Shown: positions 33,742 through 42,366 of the stretch, one piece after another
Numbering within the stretch: position 1 is the first letter of the stretch
How the letters are laid out: every line of letters starts with the position of its first letter
Assembly (NCBI GenBank): GCA_013298845.1
Contig: JAAFJN010000019.1
Location: forward strand, 28,143-92,142
Source: Chitinophagales bacterium
GTDB taxonomy: Bacteria > Bacteroidota > Bacteroidia > Chitinophagales > Saprospiraceae
Reading direction: 5' to 3'
Length of the DNA stretch: 64,000 nt
Made by a program: the position numbers and the translations under genes
Notes under the pieces: generated by a model
Database searches by the model: none
Told to the model about the DNA's origin: nothing
Seen by the model: only the letters and a program-made list of their open reading frames with translations

Positions 33742-33790
33742 TTTTCACTCTTCACTTTTCACTCTTCACTCTTCACTTTTCACTTTTCAC
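33742..33790. repeat. facing heptanucleotide array, 7 units of the complement
   Basis: Seven units of TTTTCAC or TCTTCAC, the reverse complement of the array at 33561-33637. Its last base overlaps the stop codon of xylA. The 104 bases between the arrays hold no gene. Confidence 0.92.
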
Positions 33791-35124
33791 TAATAAACGA
33801 ATCGGCTGATCAAATTTTCGAACAACTCCTGACGGCCGCTTTTTGGTTCCGGCTCACCTTTTTGTTGCGCGATTTTGTGCAAATCTTTCAGTTTTAACTT
33901 GCCCATTTCGAACAACAAGCCATCTTCCTGGTCAAAAGAAGCGTAACGATCTTTGCGCAATTGGACATAATCCGAATTGGTCAAAATTTCGTGTGCCGCC
34001 AACAAAGACCGCGCAAACGTATCCATACCACCAATGTGCGCGTAAAAAATATCTTCCAAATCGGTGGAATTACGGCGCGTTTTGGCGTCGAAGTTGATGC
34101 CCCCGCCCTGAATACCGCCCGCTTCCAAAATCACGAGCATGGCTTCCGTTAATTCATAGACGTTGTTGGGAAACTGGTCGGTATCCCAGCCGTTTTGGTA
34201 ATCGCCGCGATTGGCGTCAATGGAACCAATCATATTGGCGTTGGCGGCCACCTGCAATTCGTGTTGGAAGGTGTGCAAAGCCAGGGTTGCGTGGTTCACC
34301 TCAATGTTTAATTTGAAATCTTTGTCCAAACCGTATTCGCGCAAAAAACCAATCACCGTCGCCGAATCAAAATCGTATTGGTGTTTGGACGGCTCCATCG
34401 GTTTAGGTTCGATAAAAAACGTGCCTTTAAAACCCTGTTTGCGGGCGTAGTCTTTGGACAGGTGCAAAAAACGCGCCATGTGATCGAGTTCGCGTTTCAT
34501 GTTGGTATTCAGTAAACTCGCGTAGCCTTCGCGGCCGCCCCAGAACACGTAATTTTCGCCGCCCAATTTGATGGTGGCATCCAAGGCATTTTTTACCTGC
34601 GCACCGGCGTAGGCCACCACCTGAAAATCGGGGTTGGTCGCGGCGCCGTTCATGTAGCGCGGGTTACTGAACAAATTTGCCGTTCCCCACAAAAGTTTCG
34701 CCCCGGATTCTTTTTGTTTTTCCAATGCGTAATCGGTGATTTTGACCAAACGGCGTTCGCTTTCGCGGAGCGTTGGGCCTTCCTGAATCAAGTCAAAATC
34801 GTGAAAACAGTAATAATCCAACCCGATTTTGGTCATAAATTCAAAGGCTGCGTCCATTTTGTCTTTGGCCTGTTGCAAAGGGTTGTTGGAGGTCAACCAC
34901 GGAAACGCCTTGGTGCCGGGGCCAAAGGGATCGCCGCCGGTGCCGCACAAAGTATGCCAATAAGCCATGGCAAACTTAAAATGTTCGCTCATGGTTTTGC
35001 CGCCCACTTTTTGGTCGGCGTTATACCAGCGAAACGCCAGCGGGTTGTCGGATTTTGGGCCTTCGTACTTAATTTGGCCTACGTTTTTAAAATAAATTTT
35101 TTCGCCAGTAACAACTTTAGTCAT
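33790..35124 (-). CDS. xylA: xylose isomerase
   Basis: Converts D-xylose to D-xylulose in the cytoplasm, the first step of the isomerase pathway. At 444 residues it is of the larger class II type. Recognisable segments: [20 protein letters not shown] with the active-site His region near 52-71, the metal ligands in [34 protein letters not shown] and [19 protein letters not shown]. No signal peptide. It follows xylB by 40 bases on the same strand and ends inside the heptad array. Identity is very secure. Confidence 0.98.
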   Translation of the reverse strand: MTKVVTGEKIYFKNVGQIKYEGPKSDNPLAFRWYNADQKVGGKTMSEHFKFAMAYWHTLCGTGGDPFGPGTKAFPWLTSNNPLQQAKDKMDAAFEFMTKIGLDYYCFHDFDLIQEGPTLRESERRLVKITDYALEKQKESGAKLLWGTANLFSNPRYMNGAATNPDFQVVAYAGAQVKNALDATIKLGGENYVFWGGREGYASLLNTNMKRELDHMARFLHLSKDYARKQGFKGTFFIEPKPMEPSKHQYDFDSATVIGFLREYGLDKDFKLNIEVNHATLALHTFQHELQVAANANMIGSIDANRGDYQNGWDTDQFPNNVYELTEAMLVILEAGGIQGGGINFDAKTRRNSTDLEDIFYAHIGGMDTFARSLLAAHEILTNSDYVQLRKDRYASFDQEDGLLFEMGKLKLKDLHKIAQQKGEPEPKSGRQELFENLISRFVY

Positions 35125-35164
35125 AGTAAATAAGGTGTTGATGAATTCTTGTACACAAATATGA

Positions 35165-36649
35165 TTACTCCGCGCTGGTCTGATTTAAATCCTTCAGCCA
35201 GGCGTTATAAGCGTTTTGATAAGCCTCTTTGTGGGCAAACGGGTGAAATTCGCGGACAACCTGTTGGGTTTTCATGGCTTCCGACAAGTTTGCAAATTGA
35301 CCGGTAGCCACCCCGGCGGCCCGTGCCGCACCGGCCGCGCCGTTGGTGTCCATCATTTGGATCTGGCTATTGGTTAACGTAGCCAAGGTTTGGGAAAAAA
35401 TCGCCGATTCAAACAAATTGCCACTGCCGACCTTCATGGTGTGCAAAGTAACATTGTTTTCCCGTAAAATGTTTGCGCCGTACACAAACGCAAAAGCGAT
35501 ACCTTCTAAAGCCGCCCGGAACAGGTGGGCTTTGCCGTGCAGGTTAAAATCCAGGTGATAAATGCCGCCCTGCACGTTGCGGTTGTTGAGCATCCGCTCG
35601 GCACCGTTACCAAAGGGCAAAATGGTTAACCCCTCGCAACCCGGCATAACGGAGGCCGCAGCGCGTTCCATATCGGGGTACGACATACCCGCATCGGCCA
35701 TTACCGACCGCGCCCAGCGGTATTGGATGCCCGCCCCGTTGATGCACAACAAAACCCCGGTATACGGGGTTTCGGGCGTATAATTGACGTGGGCAAAACT
35801 GTTCACGCGGCTTTGCGAGTCGTACACCGGTTGCCCCGAAACGGCGTAAATTACCCCGGAAGTACCGCCGGTAGCGGCCACTTCACCCGCCTCCAGTGCA
35901 TTGAGCGACATGGCGTTGTTAGGTTGATCACCGGCCCGGTAACCAATGGTAATACCCGGTTTCAGGCCCAGTTCGGCCGCGCCGTTGGCCGATAACACGG
36001 CTTGTTTGCCTACCGTGGGTACAATATCAGCCACCATCGAAGTGGGTATGCCGTAGTGTTCCATCAGGTGGTGGGCGGGGGAATTGTTTTTAAAATCGTA
36101 CAAGATACCCTCGGAAAGGCCCGAAAGCGTCGTTTGTATGTCACCGCTCATCCGGTAGGCGATATAGTCGCCGGGCAGCATAAAGCGGTGGATTTTTTTA
36201 AAAAGATCGGGTTGATTTTCTTTTACCCATTTGAGTTTGGAGGCGGTAAAATTGCCCGGCGCATTCAGGTAATGGTCGAGGCAAAATTGGTGGCCCAAAG
36301 CGGCATTGGCCCGTTCGCCGTACGCAACGGCCCGGCTATCGCACCAGATAATGGAAGGGCGCAGCACCGCGCCGTTTTGGTCGAGCACCACCAATCCGTG
36401 CATTTGGTACGAAATACCGATGCCGGAAATATCATTGCCGTTCATACCGGCTTTTTGCAACAAGCGCTGCGTAACGATGCGTACGTTTTGCCACCACATT
36501 TCGGGGTCTTGTTCGGCAAAACCCGGTTGGGGTGCATCAATAGTCATCTCCGATTCGGGATAATGTACAGCCGCTACAATGGCACCCGTTACCGAGTCCA
36601 CCAACGCACCTTTCACCGAAGAGGAGCCTAAATCAAAACCAAGTAACAT
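35165..36649 (-). CDS. xylB: xylulokinase
   Basis: FGGY-family sugar kinase of 494 residues that phosphorylates D-xylulose to xylulose 5-phosphate, feeding the pentose phosphate pathway. The N-terminal phosphate-binding loop [17 protein letters not shown], the substrate region [12 protein letters not shown] with IIWCDSRA, and the second ATPase motif [11 protein letters not shown] are in place. It lies between a sugar isomerase/epimerase gene (54 bases upstream) and xylA (40 bases downstream). The gene order xylB-xylA on the minus strand is typical. A weak hairpin GGGTCA/TGACCC lies in the gap upstream. Confidence 0.97.
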   Translation of the reverse strand: MLLGFDLGSSSVKGALVDSVTGAIVAAVHYPESEMTIDAPQPGFAEQDPEMWWQNVRIVTQRLLQKAGMNGNDISGIGISYQMHGLVVLDQNGAVLRPSIIWCDSRAVAYGERANAALGHQFCLDHYLNAPGNFTASKLKWVKENQPDLFKKIHRFMLPGDYIAYRMSGDIQTTLSGLSEGILYDFKNNSPAHHLMEHYGIPTSMVADIVPTVGKQAVLSANGAAELGLKPGITIGYRAGDQPNNAMSLNALEAGEVAATGGTSGVIYAVSGQPVYDSQSRVNSFAHVNYTPETPYTGVLLCINGAGIQYRWARSVMADAGMSYPDMERAAASVMPGCEGLTILPFGNGAERMLNNRNVQGGIYHLDFNLHGKAHLFRAALEGIAFAFVYGANILRENNVTLHTMKVGSGNLFESAIFSQTLATLTNSQIQMMDTNGAAGAARAAGVATGQFANLSEAMKTQQVVREFHPFAHKEAYQNAYNAWLKDLNQTSAE

Positions 36650-36703
36650 TTTGTACAGGTTGGGGTCACCTCCCGATGACCCATTTTAAAGTATAATAAG
36701 GAA

Positions 36704-37609
36704 TTAGGTGTATCGTTCGCGCAGTAAACGCATCATGTAAACATTCACTGCCCATTGGTCAACTACGGGTTGTTGGGTATAGGGCAAAGCCGGCAGGTAA
36801 TGCGGCGGCCCAAATTCACACAAAAAAGTCTGGAAAGGGCGTTTTTCAGTTTCCGCCTGTTTCATAACGGCGTCCCACCAACCAAAATGCGTTTTTACGG
36901 CGGCGTTCCATTCCGGTGCACGCGGATCATTGACCTGCGGCCCTTCGGAGTGGCCCACGCGGGCGTGCACGTGCAAGGTGCGTGCAAGTGCCTCCGCGAC
37001 GGTTTTTTCATATCCTTCCAGCAGGCTTTCGTGCACCACGCACCAATGCGAGAGGTCGGCCGTGAGGCGCAAATCGGGCAAAGCATCCATGTACGATTGG
37101 GTGGCATTGGCCGTAAAAGCACAACGTCCGCGGTGGGTTTCGCACAACACCTGCACCTTGCTTTTTTGCCCAATGGCAATACCCGTTTTCAGGATCTGGA
37201 GATTTTGTTCAAAAGAGAAAAAATCGCGCCCCGCGTGCGTGTTCACGTACAACGGTTTGGTGGCCACCGCCAATTCGACGCCTTTGATATAGGTCTCCAA
37301 ATGTTCAGAAAAACCCGATGCCCCGGCCCCGGCCAAAAAACCAATTTCTAATTTGTGTTTGGCGGCGGCGTTCAATACTTCGTCGCGTTCTTTTTCGTCA
37401 AAAGGAATCCAGACTTCAAAACCATCGTAGCCGTCGGCTTTGGCTTTGGCGCAAAAGGCATCCAGGGAGCCGGTAAAGCCCCAATTGGTGGCGAGAATTT
37501 TGACGGGAATTTTGGCAGTGTTGTGGTATTCGGGCAAGGCTATTTCTTGCCCCATTACGGCCGATATACCCAGCAGCGTAGAGGAGGACATAAAGGTTCT
37601 TCTGTTCAT
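36704..37609 (-). CDS. sugar phosphate isomerase/epimerase-like TIM-barrel protein, exported
   Basis: A 301-residue TIM-barrel protein of the xylose-isomerase-like (AP endonuclease 2) superfamily. The start MNRRTFMSSSTLLGIS resembles a twin-arginine signal, so it is probably periplasmic. Metal-binding positions look conserved: E of FEVWIPF, NTHAGRD, CETHRGRC, DLSHWCV, HVHARVGHSEG and EFGPPHYLP. Substrate is unknown; relatives isomerise or epimerise inositols, hydroxypyruvate or keto sugars. Being just upstream of xylB suggests a sugar role, but the secretion signal argues for outside-cytoplasm chemistry. Confidence 0.85.
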   Translation of the reverse strand: MNRRTFMSSSTLLGISAVMGQEIALPEYHNTAKIPVKILATNWGFTGSLDAFCAKAKADGYDGFEVWIPFDEKERDEVLNAAAKHKLEIGFLAGAGASGFSEHLETYIKGVELAVATKPLYVNTHAGRDFFSFEQNLQILKTGIAIGQKSKVQVLCETHRGRCAFTANATQSYMDALPDLRLTADLSHWCVVHESLLEGYEKTVAEALARTLHVHARVGHSEGPQVNDPRAPEWNAAVKTHFGWWDAVMKQAETEKRPFQTFLCEFGPPHYLPALPYTQQPVVDQWAVNVYMMRLLRERYT

Positions 37610-37636
37610 TTTTGTACTGACTGTATGAGCGTGGTA

Positions 37637-38824
37637 TTATTCTACGATGTGGCAAACAAATTCGGCATCGTCGTCAATGGCCGGGCCATCCTGGCGGCGG
37701 AGACAAATGCCGCTGGGTTGCTGAACCCAATATACGCTGGGCTGGTACGTATAGCCCCGGCCATCGGTATTGAGTTCGGCCATTTCCTGATAGATATACG
37801 GAAAATCGCCGTAATCGCCGTCGTTTTCGATGATATTTTCGCCTTCGGCATCCCAGAGGCTGATATTTTCGCCCATTCGGCCAAAAACGGGTTTGGCGGC
37901 GTAGGCTTTTTTATCCTCAAAATCGGACTCTTCAAAAGATGCGGGCAAAACGTAAGGGCTGTCGGCGGCACGTTGGGCCATAATCGGCAACAAACCTTTG
38001 CTTTGCAGGATCATAGAAAAGGCCGGATTCATCACAATGGCGTGTTTACCCCGAATAATATTATCGAGCAACGACAACAAATCGGGTTCTTCAAAACAAA
38101 TAAAATCCCAGGGAACCATTTTGAAAAAAAAGTCAAAACGTTGGAATTTATTCGGGTTGAGTTCAATAAATATGCCTTCGTCTTCGGAGAAAACAACTGC
38201 TTCGAGGTGCACTTGCTGTACCACCTGAAAACCAGCCGCTTTGGCCGCATTCATGAGTATTTGCAGGTTAAGGGTATCTTCTTCGTACCCCATTCCCGAA
38301 AACAAAATGGTGGGTTCAAAATCGGGATGACGGCGCAGCAAATTGCGGAACGCATCGGTGAGGTGATCCAGGGTGCGGTACGACAATGGCGTGGTGCGCC
38401 CCGGTTGCAGGCTGCTGGTCATCTGGGGCTGAATGAGCACCGTTTCGGGCAGCAGGGAAAATGTATCGGCGTTAAATTCCAACACTTTAATGGGCAAACC
38501 CTCCATGCCACCGGCAAAATCGTACCGCCCAATAATGTGCAGGTGCTCTTCTTCGCGCAGCGAATATTCCATAAGGGGAACGGCTTCTTTGGGGATTCCG
38601 ATGTCTTCCCAGAGGTTATTTTGGGCCACGTACCGGGCGGCTTCCATTTGTATTTTGTACAAATCTTTTACCGCCGCGTGGTAGGCTTGCATTTCTTGTT
38701 CGCTAATAGCGACCACCCGGTTGGCCAGGTAGTCGCTATTTTCGCCCGTTGTTAACCACTCAATGCCGTTTTGGCGAAACCACTTTTGATCGGGTGGTAT
38801 AACCGGAATGATTTTATTATCCAC
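37637..38824 (-). CDS. glutathionylspermidine synthase-like ATP-grasp ligase (YgiC/YjfC type)
   Basis: ATP-grasp amide ligase of about 396 residues related to the synthetase half of glutathionylspermidine synthase. Motifs: LPIKVLEFNADT early, ILFSGMGYEED in the middle, KPVFGRMGENISLWD and YIYQEMAEL near the end (ATP and metal binding). The start is set at GTG 38824, which overlaps the stop of the previous gene by eight bases (GGTGGATAATAA); the open frame runs to 38938 but would overlap that gene by 120 bases. Family members are thought to join a peptide to a polyamine or similar amine. The neighbour divergent at 39437 is a spermidine-synthase-like protein, which supports a polyamine role. 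Confidence 0.88.
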   Translation of the reverse strand: MDNKIIPVIPPDQKWFRQNGIEWLTTGENSDYLANRVVAISEQEMQAYHAAVKDLYKIQMEAARYVAQNNLWEDIGIPKEAVPLMEYSLREEEHLHIIGRYDFAGGMEGLPIKVLEFNADTFSLLPETVLIQPQMTSSLQPGRTTPLSYRTLDHLTDAFRNLLRRHPDFEPTILFSGMGYEEDTLNLQILMNAAKAAGFQVVQQVHLEAVVFSEDEGIFIELNPNKFQRFDFFFKMVPWDFICFEEPDLLSLLDNIIRGKHAIVMNPAFSMILQSKGLLPIMAQRAADSPYVLPASFEESDFEDKKAYAAKPVFGRMGENISLWDAEGENIIENDGDYGDFPYIYQEMAELNTDGRGYTYQPSVYWVQQPSGICLRRQDGPAIDDDAEFVCHIVE

Positions 38825-39359
38825 CGAAGCCACGAGATGAGCGACCTCCGCCAAAGCCACTGGATGAACGACCGGTAGATGGACGGGATACACGCGCCGC
38901 GGAATTGCGCAAAGAGGAACCCGTCGTGGAATTAACACGATTGTACGTTTGTTGGTTGGTGTACGCCGTGGGAGATGGTGGTGTGCGCATAGAGCGGCCC
39001 ATCATATACCCCAACATACCAGCACCGGCGGCGGCCACAATAGGCCCCATCATGCTGCTGCCTCCTGAATGGCCACCACCTTGTTGTACGAGGCGTGCTT
39101 CCTGGAGGGTAAAAGTATCAATTTTACCACCGAGATACTTCGCAATAATCAAACTGGCGGCAGTATCCGGAATGGTCGTTTCGTCTTCAATTTTGAAGGC
39201 ATCTTTTTCCACCTCCACAACGGTGGTGATTAAGCCTTGCGTAGGCATTTCTACTTCTTCAGAGGAAGATCCACAAGAAAAGCAGGACCGCATAAAACTG
39301 AATACGAGGAATACGGCGAGACCCGTAAATAATAGACTTTTAATTCGAGTGAAATCCAT
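38817..39359 (-). CDS. glycine/serine-rich membrane-anchored protein paired with the ATP-grasp gene
   Basis: A 180-residue protein with an N-terminal hydrophobic anchor (about 7-24) followed by CFSCGSSSEEVE, a second hydrophobic stretch with the glycine-rich AAAGAGMLGYMMG at about 108-124, and a low-complexity Gly/Ser/Arg tail ending in GFGGGRSSRGFGG. Its tail and its position directly before an YgiC-type gene recall the E. coli ygiB-ygiC pair (DUF1190) and the UPF0323 proteins; I infer an analogous partner. Its stop overlaps the ATP-grasp start by eight bases, so the two are translated together. No enzymatic motif. Confidence 0.75.
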   Translation of the reverse strand: MDFTRIKSLLFTGLAVFLVFSFMRSCFSCGSSSEEVEMPTQGLITTVVEVEKDAFKIEDETTIPDTAASLIIAKYLGGKIDTFTLQEARLVQQGGGHSGGSSMMGPIVAAAGAGMLGYMMGRSMRTPPSPTAYTNQQTYNRVNSTTGSSLRNSAARVSRPSTGRSSSGFGGGRSSRGFGG

Positions 39360-39436
39360 GATTTTGAAAATTTTAGTTTAATGATGGTGCAAAATTGGGC
39401 ATCTTTGCGCAGACTTGCAAATTATACCATAAAATT

Positions 39437-40981
39437 ATGTTAAAACTATCGGAGCGCTGGCTCCTTTTGATTGCGGTTCTGATTGCGGGCCTTTGCTCGA
39501 TTGTATATGAACTTGAACTGAGTACCGTTTCTTCTTATTTTTTGGGTGACAGTGTAAAGCAATTTTCGCTCATTATCGGGGTGTACATGGCCGCCATGGG
39601 AGCGGGGTCTTTTTTATCCAAATACATCCCTGACCCGCTCATTGTTTATTTTATCATCATCGAAATTGCGTTGGGTTTGGTGGGAGGATTTAGCGTTCCC
39701 ACCGCTTATTGGGCATTTGAACGGACTTCGGCGAGTGGTTTTCAGATTTTGGTATTGGGCATTACTTTCCTCATCGGGATGTTTACCGGCCTCGAAATTC
39801 CACTTCTGGCGCGCATTTTAAAGGAATATTACCCGTTAAAAACCAATTTGGCCAACGTGCTGTCGCTCGATTACATCGGGGCGTTGTTGGCTACCCTGTT
39901 ATTTCCGTTTTTGTTGCTGCCGCAAATGGGTTTGTTCCGCACGGCCATTGGCGTGGGATTACTCAATATTTTACTCGGCTGGATCATGCTGGCCATGCTC
40001 AAAGACCATATCCCCGAAACCGTAAAAAAACGCTTGCAATGGATTGCGATCGCCCTGATGGCCGTTTTGGGGGTTTTGATGTTTTATTCGGGGCAATTGC
40101 TCGAAGCCTGGCAAGACAGCGCGTACAGCCACCGGGTGATTTGGGCCAAACAAACGCCTTACCAGCATTTGGCGGTGACGCAAAAAGGCAACGATACCCG
40201 ACTGTACATTAACCGGGTCATTCAGTTTTCCACCCGCGACGAATACCGCTACCACGAGGTATTGGGCATTATTCCCATGTTGGCCGCGCCACACCACGAA
40301 AAAGTGCTGATTTTGGGCGGCGGCGAAGGGTTACTGGCCCGCGAAGTACTCAAATTTGACGATGTTCAACAAGTGACCATTGTGGATTTGGACGAAGCGG
40401 TGTTTGATTTGGCCAAAAATTTTGACCCCATAAAAACAGCCAATCAAAATGCCCTCTCCCACCCCAAAGTGCGCCTCGTGGCCCAGGATGCCAGCGTTTT
40501 TTTGCGCGAAAGTAATGAACAATTTGACGTGATTATCGCCGATTTACCCGACCCTTCCAACGAAGCCGTAGCGCGGTTGTACAGCGATTGGTTTTACAAA
40601 ATGGTGCGTAATGTATTGGCCCACGGCGGAATTTACGCCACGCAGGCCACCAGTATTTTTAATACAAGAAATGCTTATTGGTGCATTGGAACCACCCTTC
40701 AATCGGCCGGTTTTAAAGAAGTAATCCCTTTACGGGCGTACGTGCCTTCTTTTGGTGAATGGGGCTTTTTTCTCGCGTCCGATTATCCCGTTCAACCGCT
40801 GAAATGGCCCCTGCCGGATGGTTTAAAATTCCTGGACAGCACCACCCTGGCCTACGTCTTTTATCCCGGCAAAGACAATACCCCGCCTAAAGACATGAAA
40901 ATCAATCGGTTAGACCAACCGGCACTGTTAGATTATTTTTTAAAAGATTGGGCAGTGTGGAGCCGGGAGAAAACGAACTAA
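39437..40981 (+). CDS. membrane-embedded spermidine synthase-like aminopropyltransferase
   Basis: A 514-residue protein from ATG 39437 (an in-frame TTG at 39395 adds 14 residues). The N-terminal half has about seven hydrophobic segments (12-200) and the C-terminal half is a spermidine-synthase-type methyltransferase fold: LILGGGEGLLAREVLKF for nucleotide binding, TIVDLDEAVFDLAKNF, IIADLPDPSN and LYSDWFYK. Such membrane-fused forms are common in bacteria and make or modify polyamines or related aminopropyl compounds. It is divergent from the ATP-grasp/glycine-rich pair at 77 bases; the shared neighbourhood is typical of polyamine-peptide modules. Confidence 0.9.
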   Translation: MLKLSERWLLLIAVLIAGLCSIVYELELSTVSSYFLGDSVKQFSLIIGVYMAAMGAGSFLSKYIPDPLIVYFIIIEIALGLVGGFSVPTAYWAFERTSASGFQILVLGITFLIGMFTGLEIPLLARILKEYYPLKTNLANVLSLDYIGALLATLLFPFLLLPQMGLFRTAIGVGLLNILLGWIMLAMLKDHIPETVKKRLQWIAIALMAVLGVLMFYSGQLLEAWQDSAYSHRVIWAKQTPYQHLAVTQKGNDTRLYINRVIQFSTRDEYRYHEVLGIIPMLAAPHHEKVLILGGGEGLLAREVLKFDDVQQVTIVDLDEAVFDLAKNFDPIKTANQNALSHPKVRLVAQDASVFLRESNEQFDVIIADLPDPSNEAVARLYSDWFYKMVRNVLAHGGIYATQATSIFNTRNAYWCIGTTLQSAGFKEVIPLRAYVPSFGEWGFFLASDYPVQPLKWPLPDGLKFLDSTTLAYVFYPGKDNTPPKDMKINRLDQPALLDYFLKDWAVWSREKTN

Positions 40982-41033
40982 CCCCGATACAAATTAAAAA
41001 CGGCTCTAAACGCGTTGATTATTTGATTCTACC

Positions 41034-41041
41034 TACCTTTG
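41034..41041 (+). promoter_or_regulatory. -7 promoter box (TACCTTTG)
   Basis: TAnnTTTG match with seven bases between it and the TTG start at 41049 of the HAD gene, so transcription may begin at or next to the start codon. A TTG at 41015-41017 lies 16 bases upstream as a possible -33. Confidence 0.45.
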
Positions 41042-41048
41042 CAACGTT

Positions 41049-41744
41049 TTGGATATAACGAATTTGGATTTGTCATCATACAGAGGTTTTATTTTTGACC
41101 TCGATGGTGTGATAGTGGACACGCGTCCCTATCACCTGCGGGCGTGGCAACGACTTGCGAAGGAACTTGGCGTAGAAATTGACGAACAGTCCAATGAAGA
41201 ACTTCGGCGGTTAAGCCGGATGGAAGGGATTGAAAAGTTGATGGAATGGGGGCATTTGTACGGCAGCGACGCCGAAAAAATGTTTTGGGCCGACCGCAAA
41301 AATAAATGGTACATCGAATTAATTGCCCAAATGTCGCCCAGCGAAATACTGCCCGGCGTGATGGATTTTTTACTGGTATTAAAACAATACGATTACCCTA
41401 CGGCGTTGGTTTCTTCGTCGGCCAATGCGCGTAAAGTGTTGCTTTCGACCGGAATTGACCCTTATTTCGACGTTGTAATTGACGGAACCATCGCTAAAAA
41501 AAGTAAACCCGCGCCCGATTGTTTTTTAATGGCCGCTTACGAACTGGGGTTACAACCCGGCGAATGCCTCGTTTTTGAAGATGCGCCGGTGGGCACACAA
41601 GCCGCCCGCGCCGGTGGGTTTAAATCGGTAGCCGTGGGTATTCACCGCGATGTATGCAACGCCGACTACACGATAGAAGGATTTGACAATTTTTCTTATC
41701 GGCTTTTTTACGAAACAAACTTAATTCATACCACAAGTGAGTAA
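41049..41744 (+). CDS. HAD-family phosphatase, beta-phosphoglucomutase-like
   Basis: A 231-residue HAD hydrolase with the catalytic DLDG motif (D17 nucleophile, D19 acid/base) in FIFDLDGVIVDT, a helical cap (about 25-95), SSSANAR around 123-129 and KPAPDCF with FEDAPVG near the end. The fold and the cap match beta-phosphoglucomutases, which convert beta-glucose 1-phosphate to glucose 6-phosphate. No ATG lies early in the frame, so TTG 41049 is the likely start; TTGs at 41064 and 41070 are alternatives. The GH13 amylase two genes downstream makes starch, maltose or trehalose use likely. It overlaps the frame of the next gene slightly. Confidence 0.88.
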   Translation: MDITNLDLSSYRGFIFDLDGVIVDTRPYHLRAWQRLAKELGVEIDEQSNEELRRLSRMEGIEKLMEWGHLYGSDAEKMFWADRKNKWYIELIAQMSPSEILPGVMDFLLVLKQYDYPTALVSSSANARKVLLSTGIDPYFDVVIDGTIAKKSKPAPDCFLMAAYELGLQPGECLVFEDAPVGTQAARAGGFKSVAVGIHRDVCNADYTIEGFDNFSYRLFYETNLIHTTSE

Positions 41745-41748
41745 AGAT

Positions 41749-42360
41749 ATGAAAATCAACATTGTACTGGCTTTGATTGCCATTGTTTTGGGCTACGCCA
41801 CGTGCAAAACGTTTAAAAAAACGGAACCCGCTGCCGACCCGGCCACGACGCAGGTGATCCCCGAAGAGCACGCCGGTGACCAGGACGCCGCCAATAATTT
41901 TAAAGCCGCGCACGTATTGAGCAGCAACCCCGACACGGCACCGCCGGTGCAAATTCACCGCGCTCCTGCCCGCGTCACCGTACCCATCGCCTCCATGCCA
42001 AAACCCACGGCCAGCCGCAAAGCCTATTTGTCAACCGGCTGGTGGCATTGCAACGACGCAATGGTGGGCACCGATTCGCTGCTGGCCCGAAATTACAAGT
42101 CGAAATTTATGAAATTCCGCGAAGACCAAACCTTCGATCTAATGATTAAAGGAAAAGTAGTAGAAACCGGCCAATGGGCATTCGACGAAGCCAAAAATCA
42201 AATTTATATTTCCTGCAAAGACACTTACCTCAACAACAGTTGGCAATTGCAGGACAAAGGTTTTGTTATGATTTGGAAAGGCAACACCGATATTAACGTT
42301 ACTGGTATTCAAATCAGGGTAATTTGTAGTAAAACCGAACCCGACTGGAGCCAATTCTAA
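41749..42360 (+). CDS. anchored protein of unknown function
   Basis: A 203-residue protein from ATG 41749; an in-frame GTG at 41737 would overlap the HAD gene. A hydrophobic N-terminus (about 3-17) ends at YATCK, so it is either a lipoprotein or a membrane-anchored protein. A linker rich in Pro, Ala and Asp covers about 20-90. The C-terminal domain (about 92-203) is beta-rich (GWWHCNDAM, FREDQTFDLMIKGKVVETGQWAF, NQIYISCKDTY), resembling a lipocalin-like stress domain, but I cannot name a family. It lies between HAD and GH13 genes. Confidence 0.75.
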   Translation: MKINIVLALIAIVLGYATCKTFKKTEPAADPATTQVIPEEHAGDQDAANNFKAAHVLSSNPDTAPPVQIHRAPARVTVPIASMPKPTASRKAYLSTGWWHCNDAMVGTDSLLARNYKSKFMKFREDQTFDLMIKGKVVETGQWAFDEAKNQIYISCKDTYLNNSWQLQDKGFVMIWKGNTDINVTGIQIRVICSKTEPDWSQF

Positions 42361-42366
42361 TTCAAG

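Noticed and set aside
33561..33790. CRISPR-like arrays
   Set aside because: Units are 7 bases and contiguous, without spacers, so these are heptanucleotide tandem repeats.
36663..36682. Terminator from the GGGTCA/TGACCC hairpin before xylB
   Set aside because: Only a six-base stem with no T-tract on either strand; too weak to call.
37355..38755. 466-codon plus-strand open frame antisense to the ATP-grasp and isomerase genes
   Set aside because: It mirrors the coding strand of two recognisable minus-strand genes and shows no family motif; a GC-rich antisense shadow.
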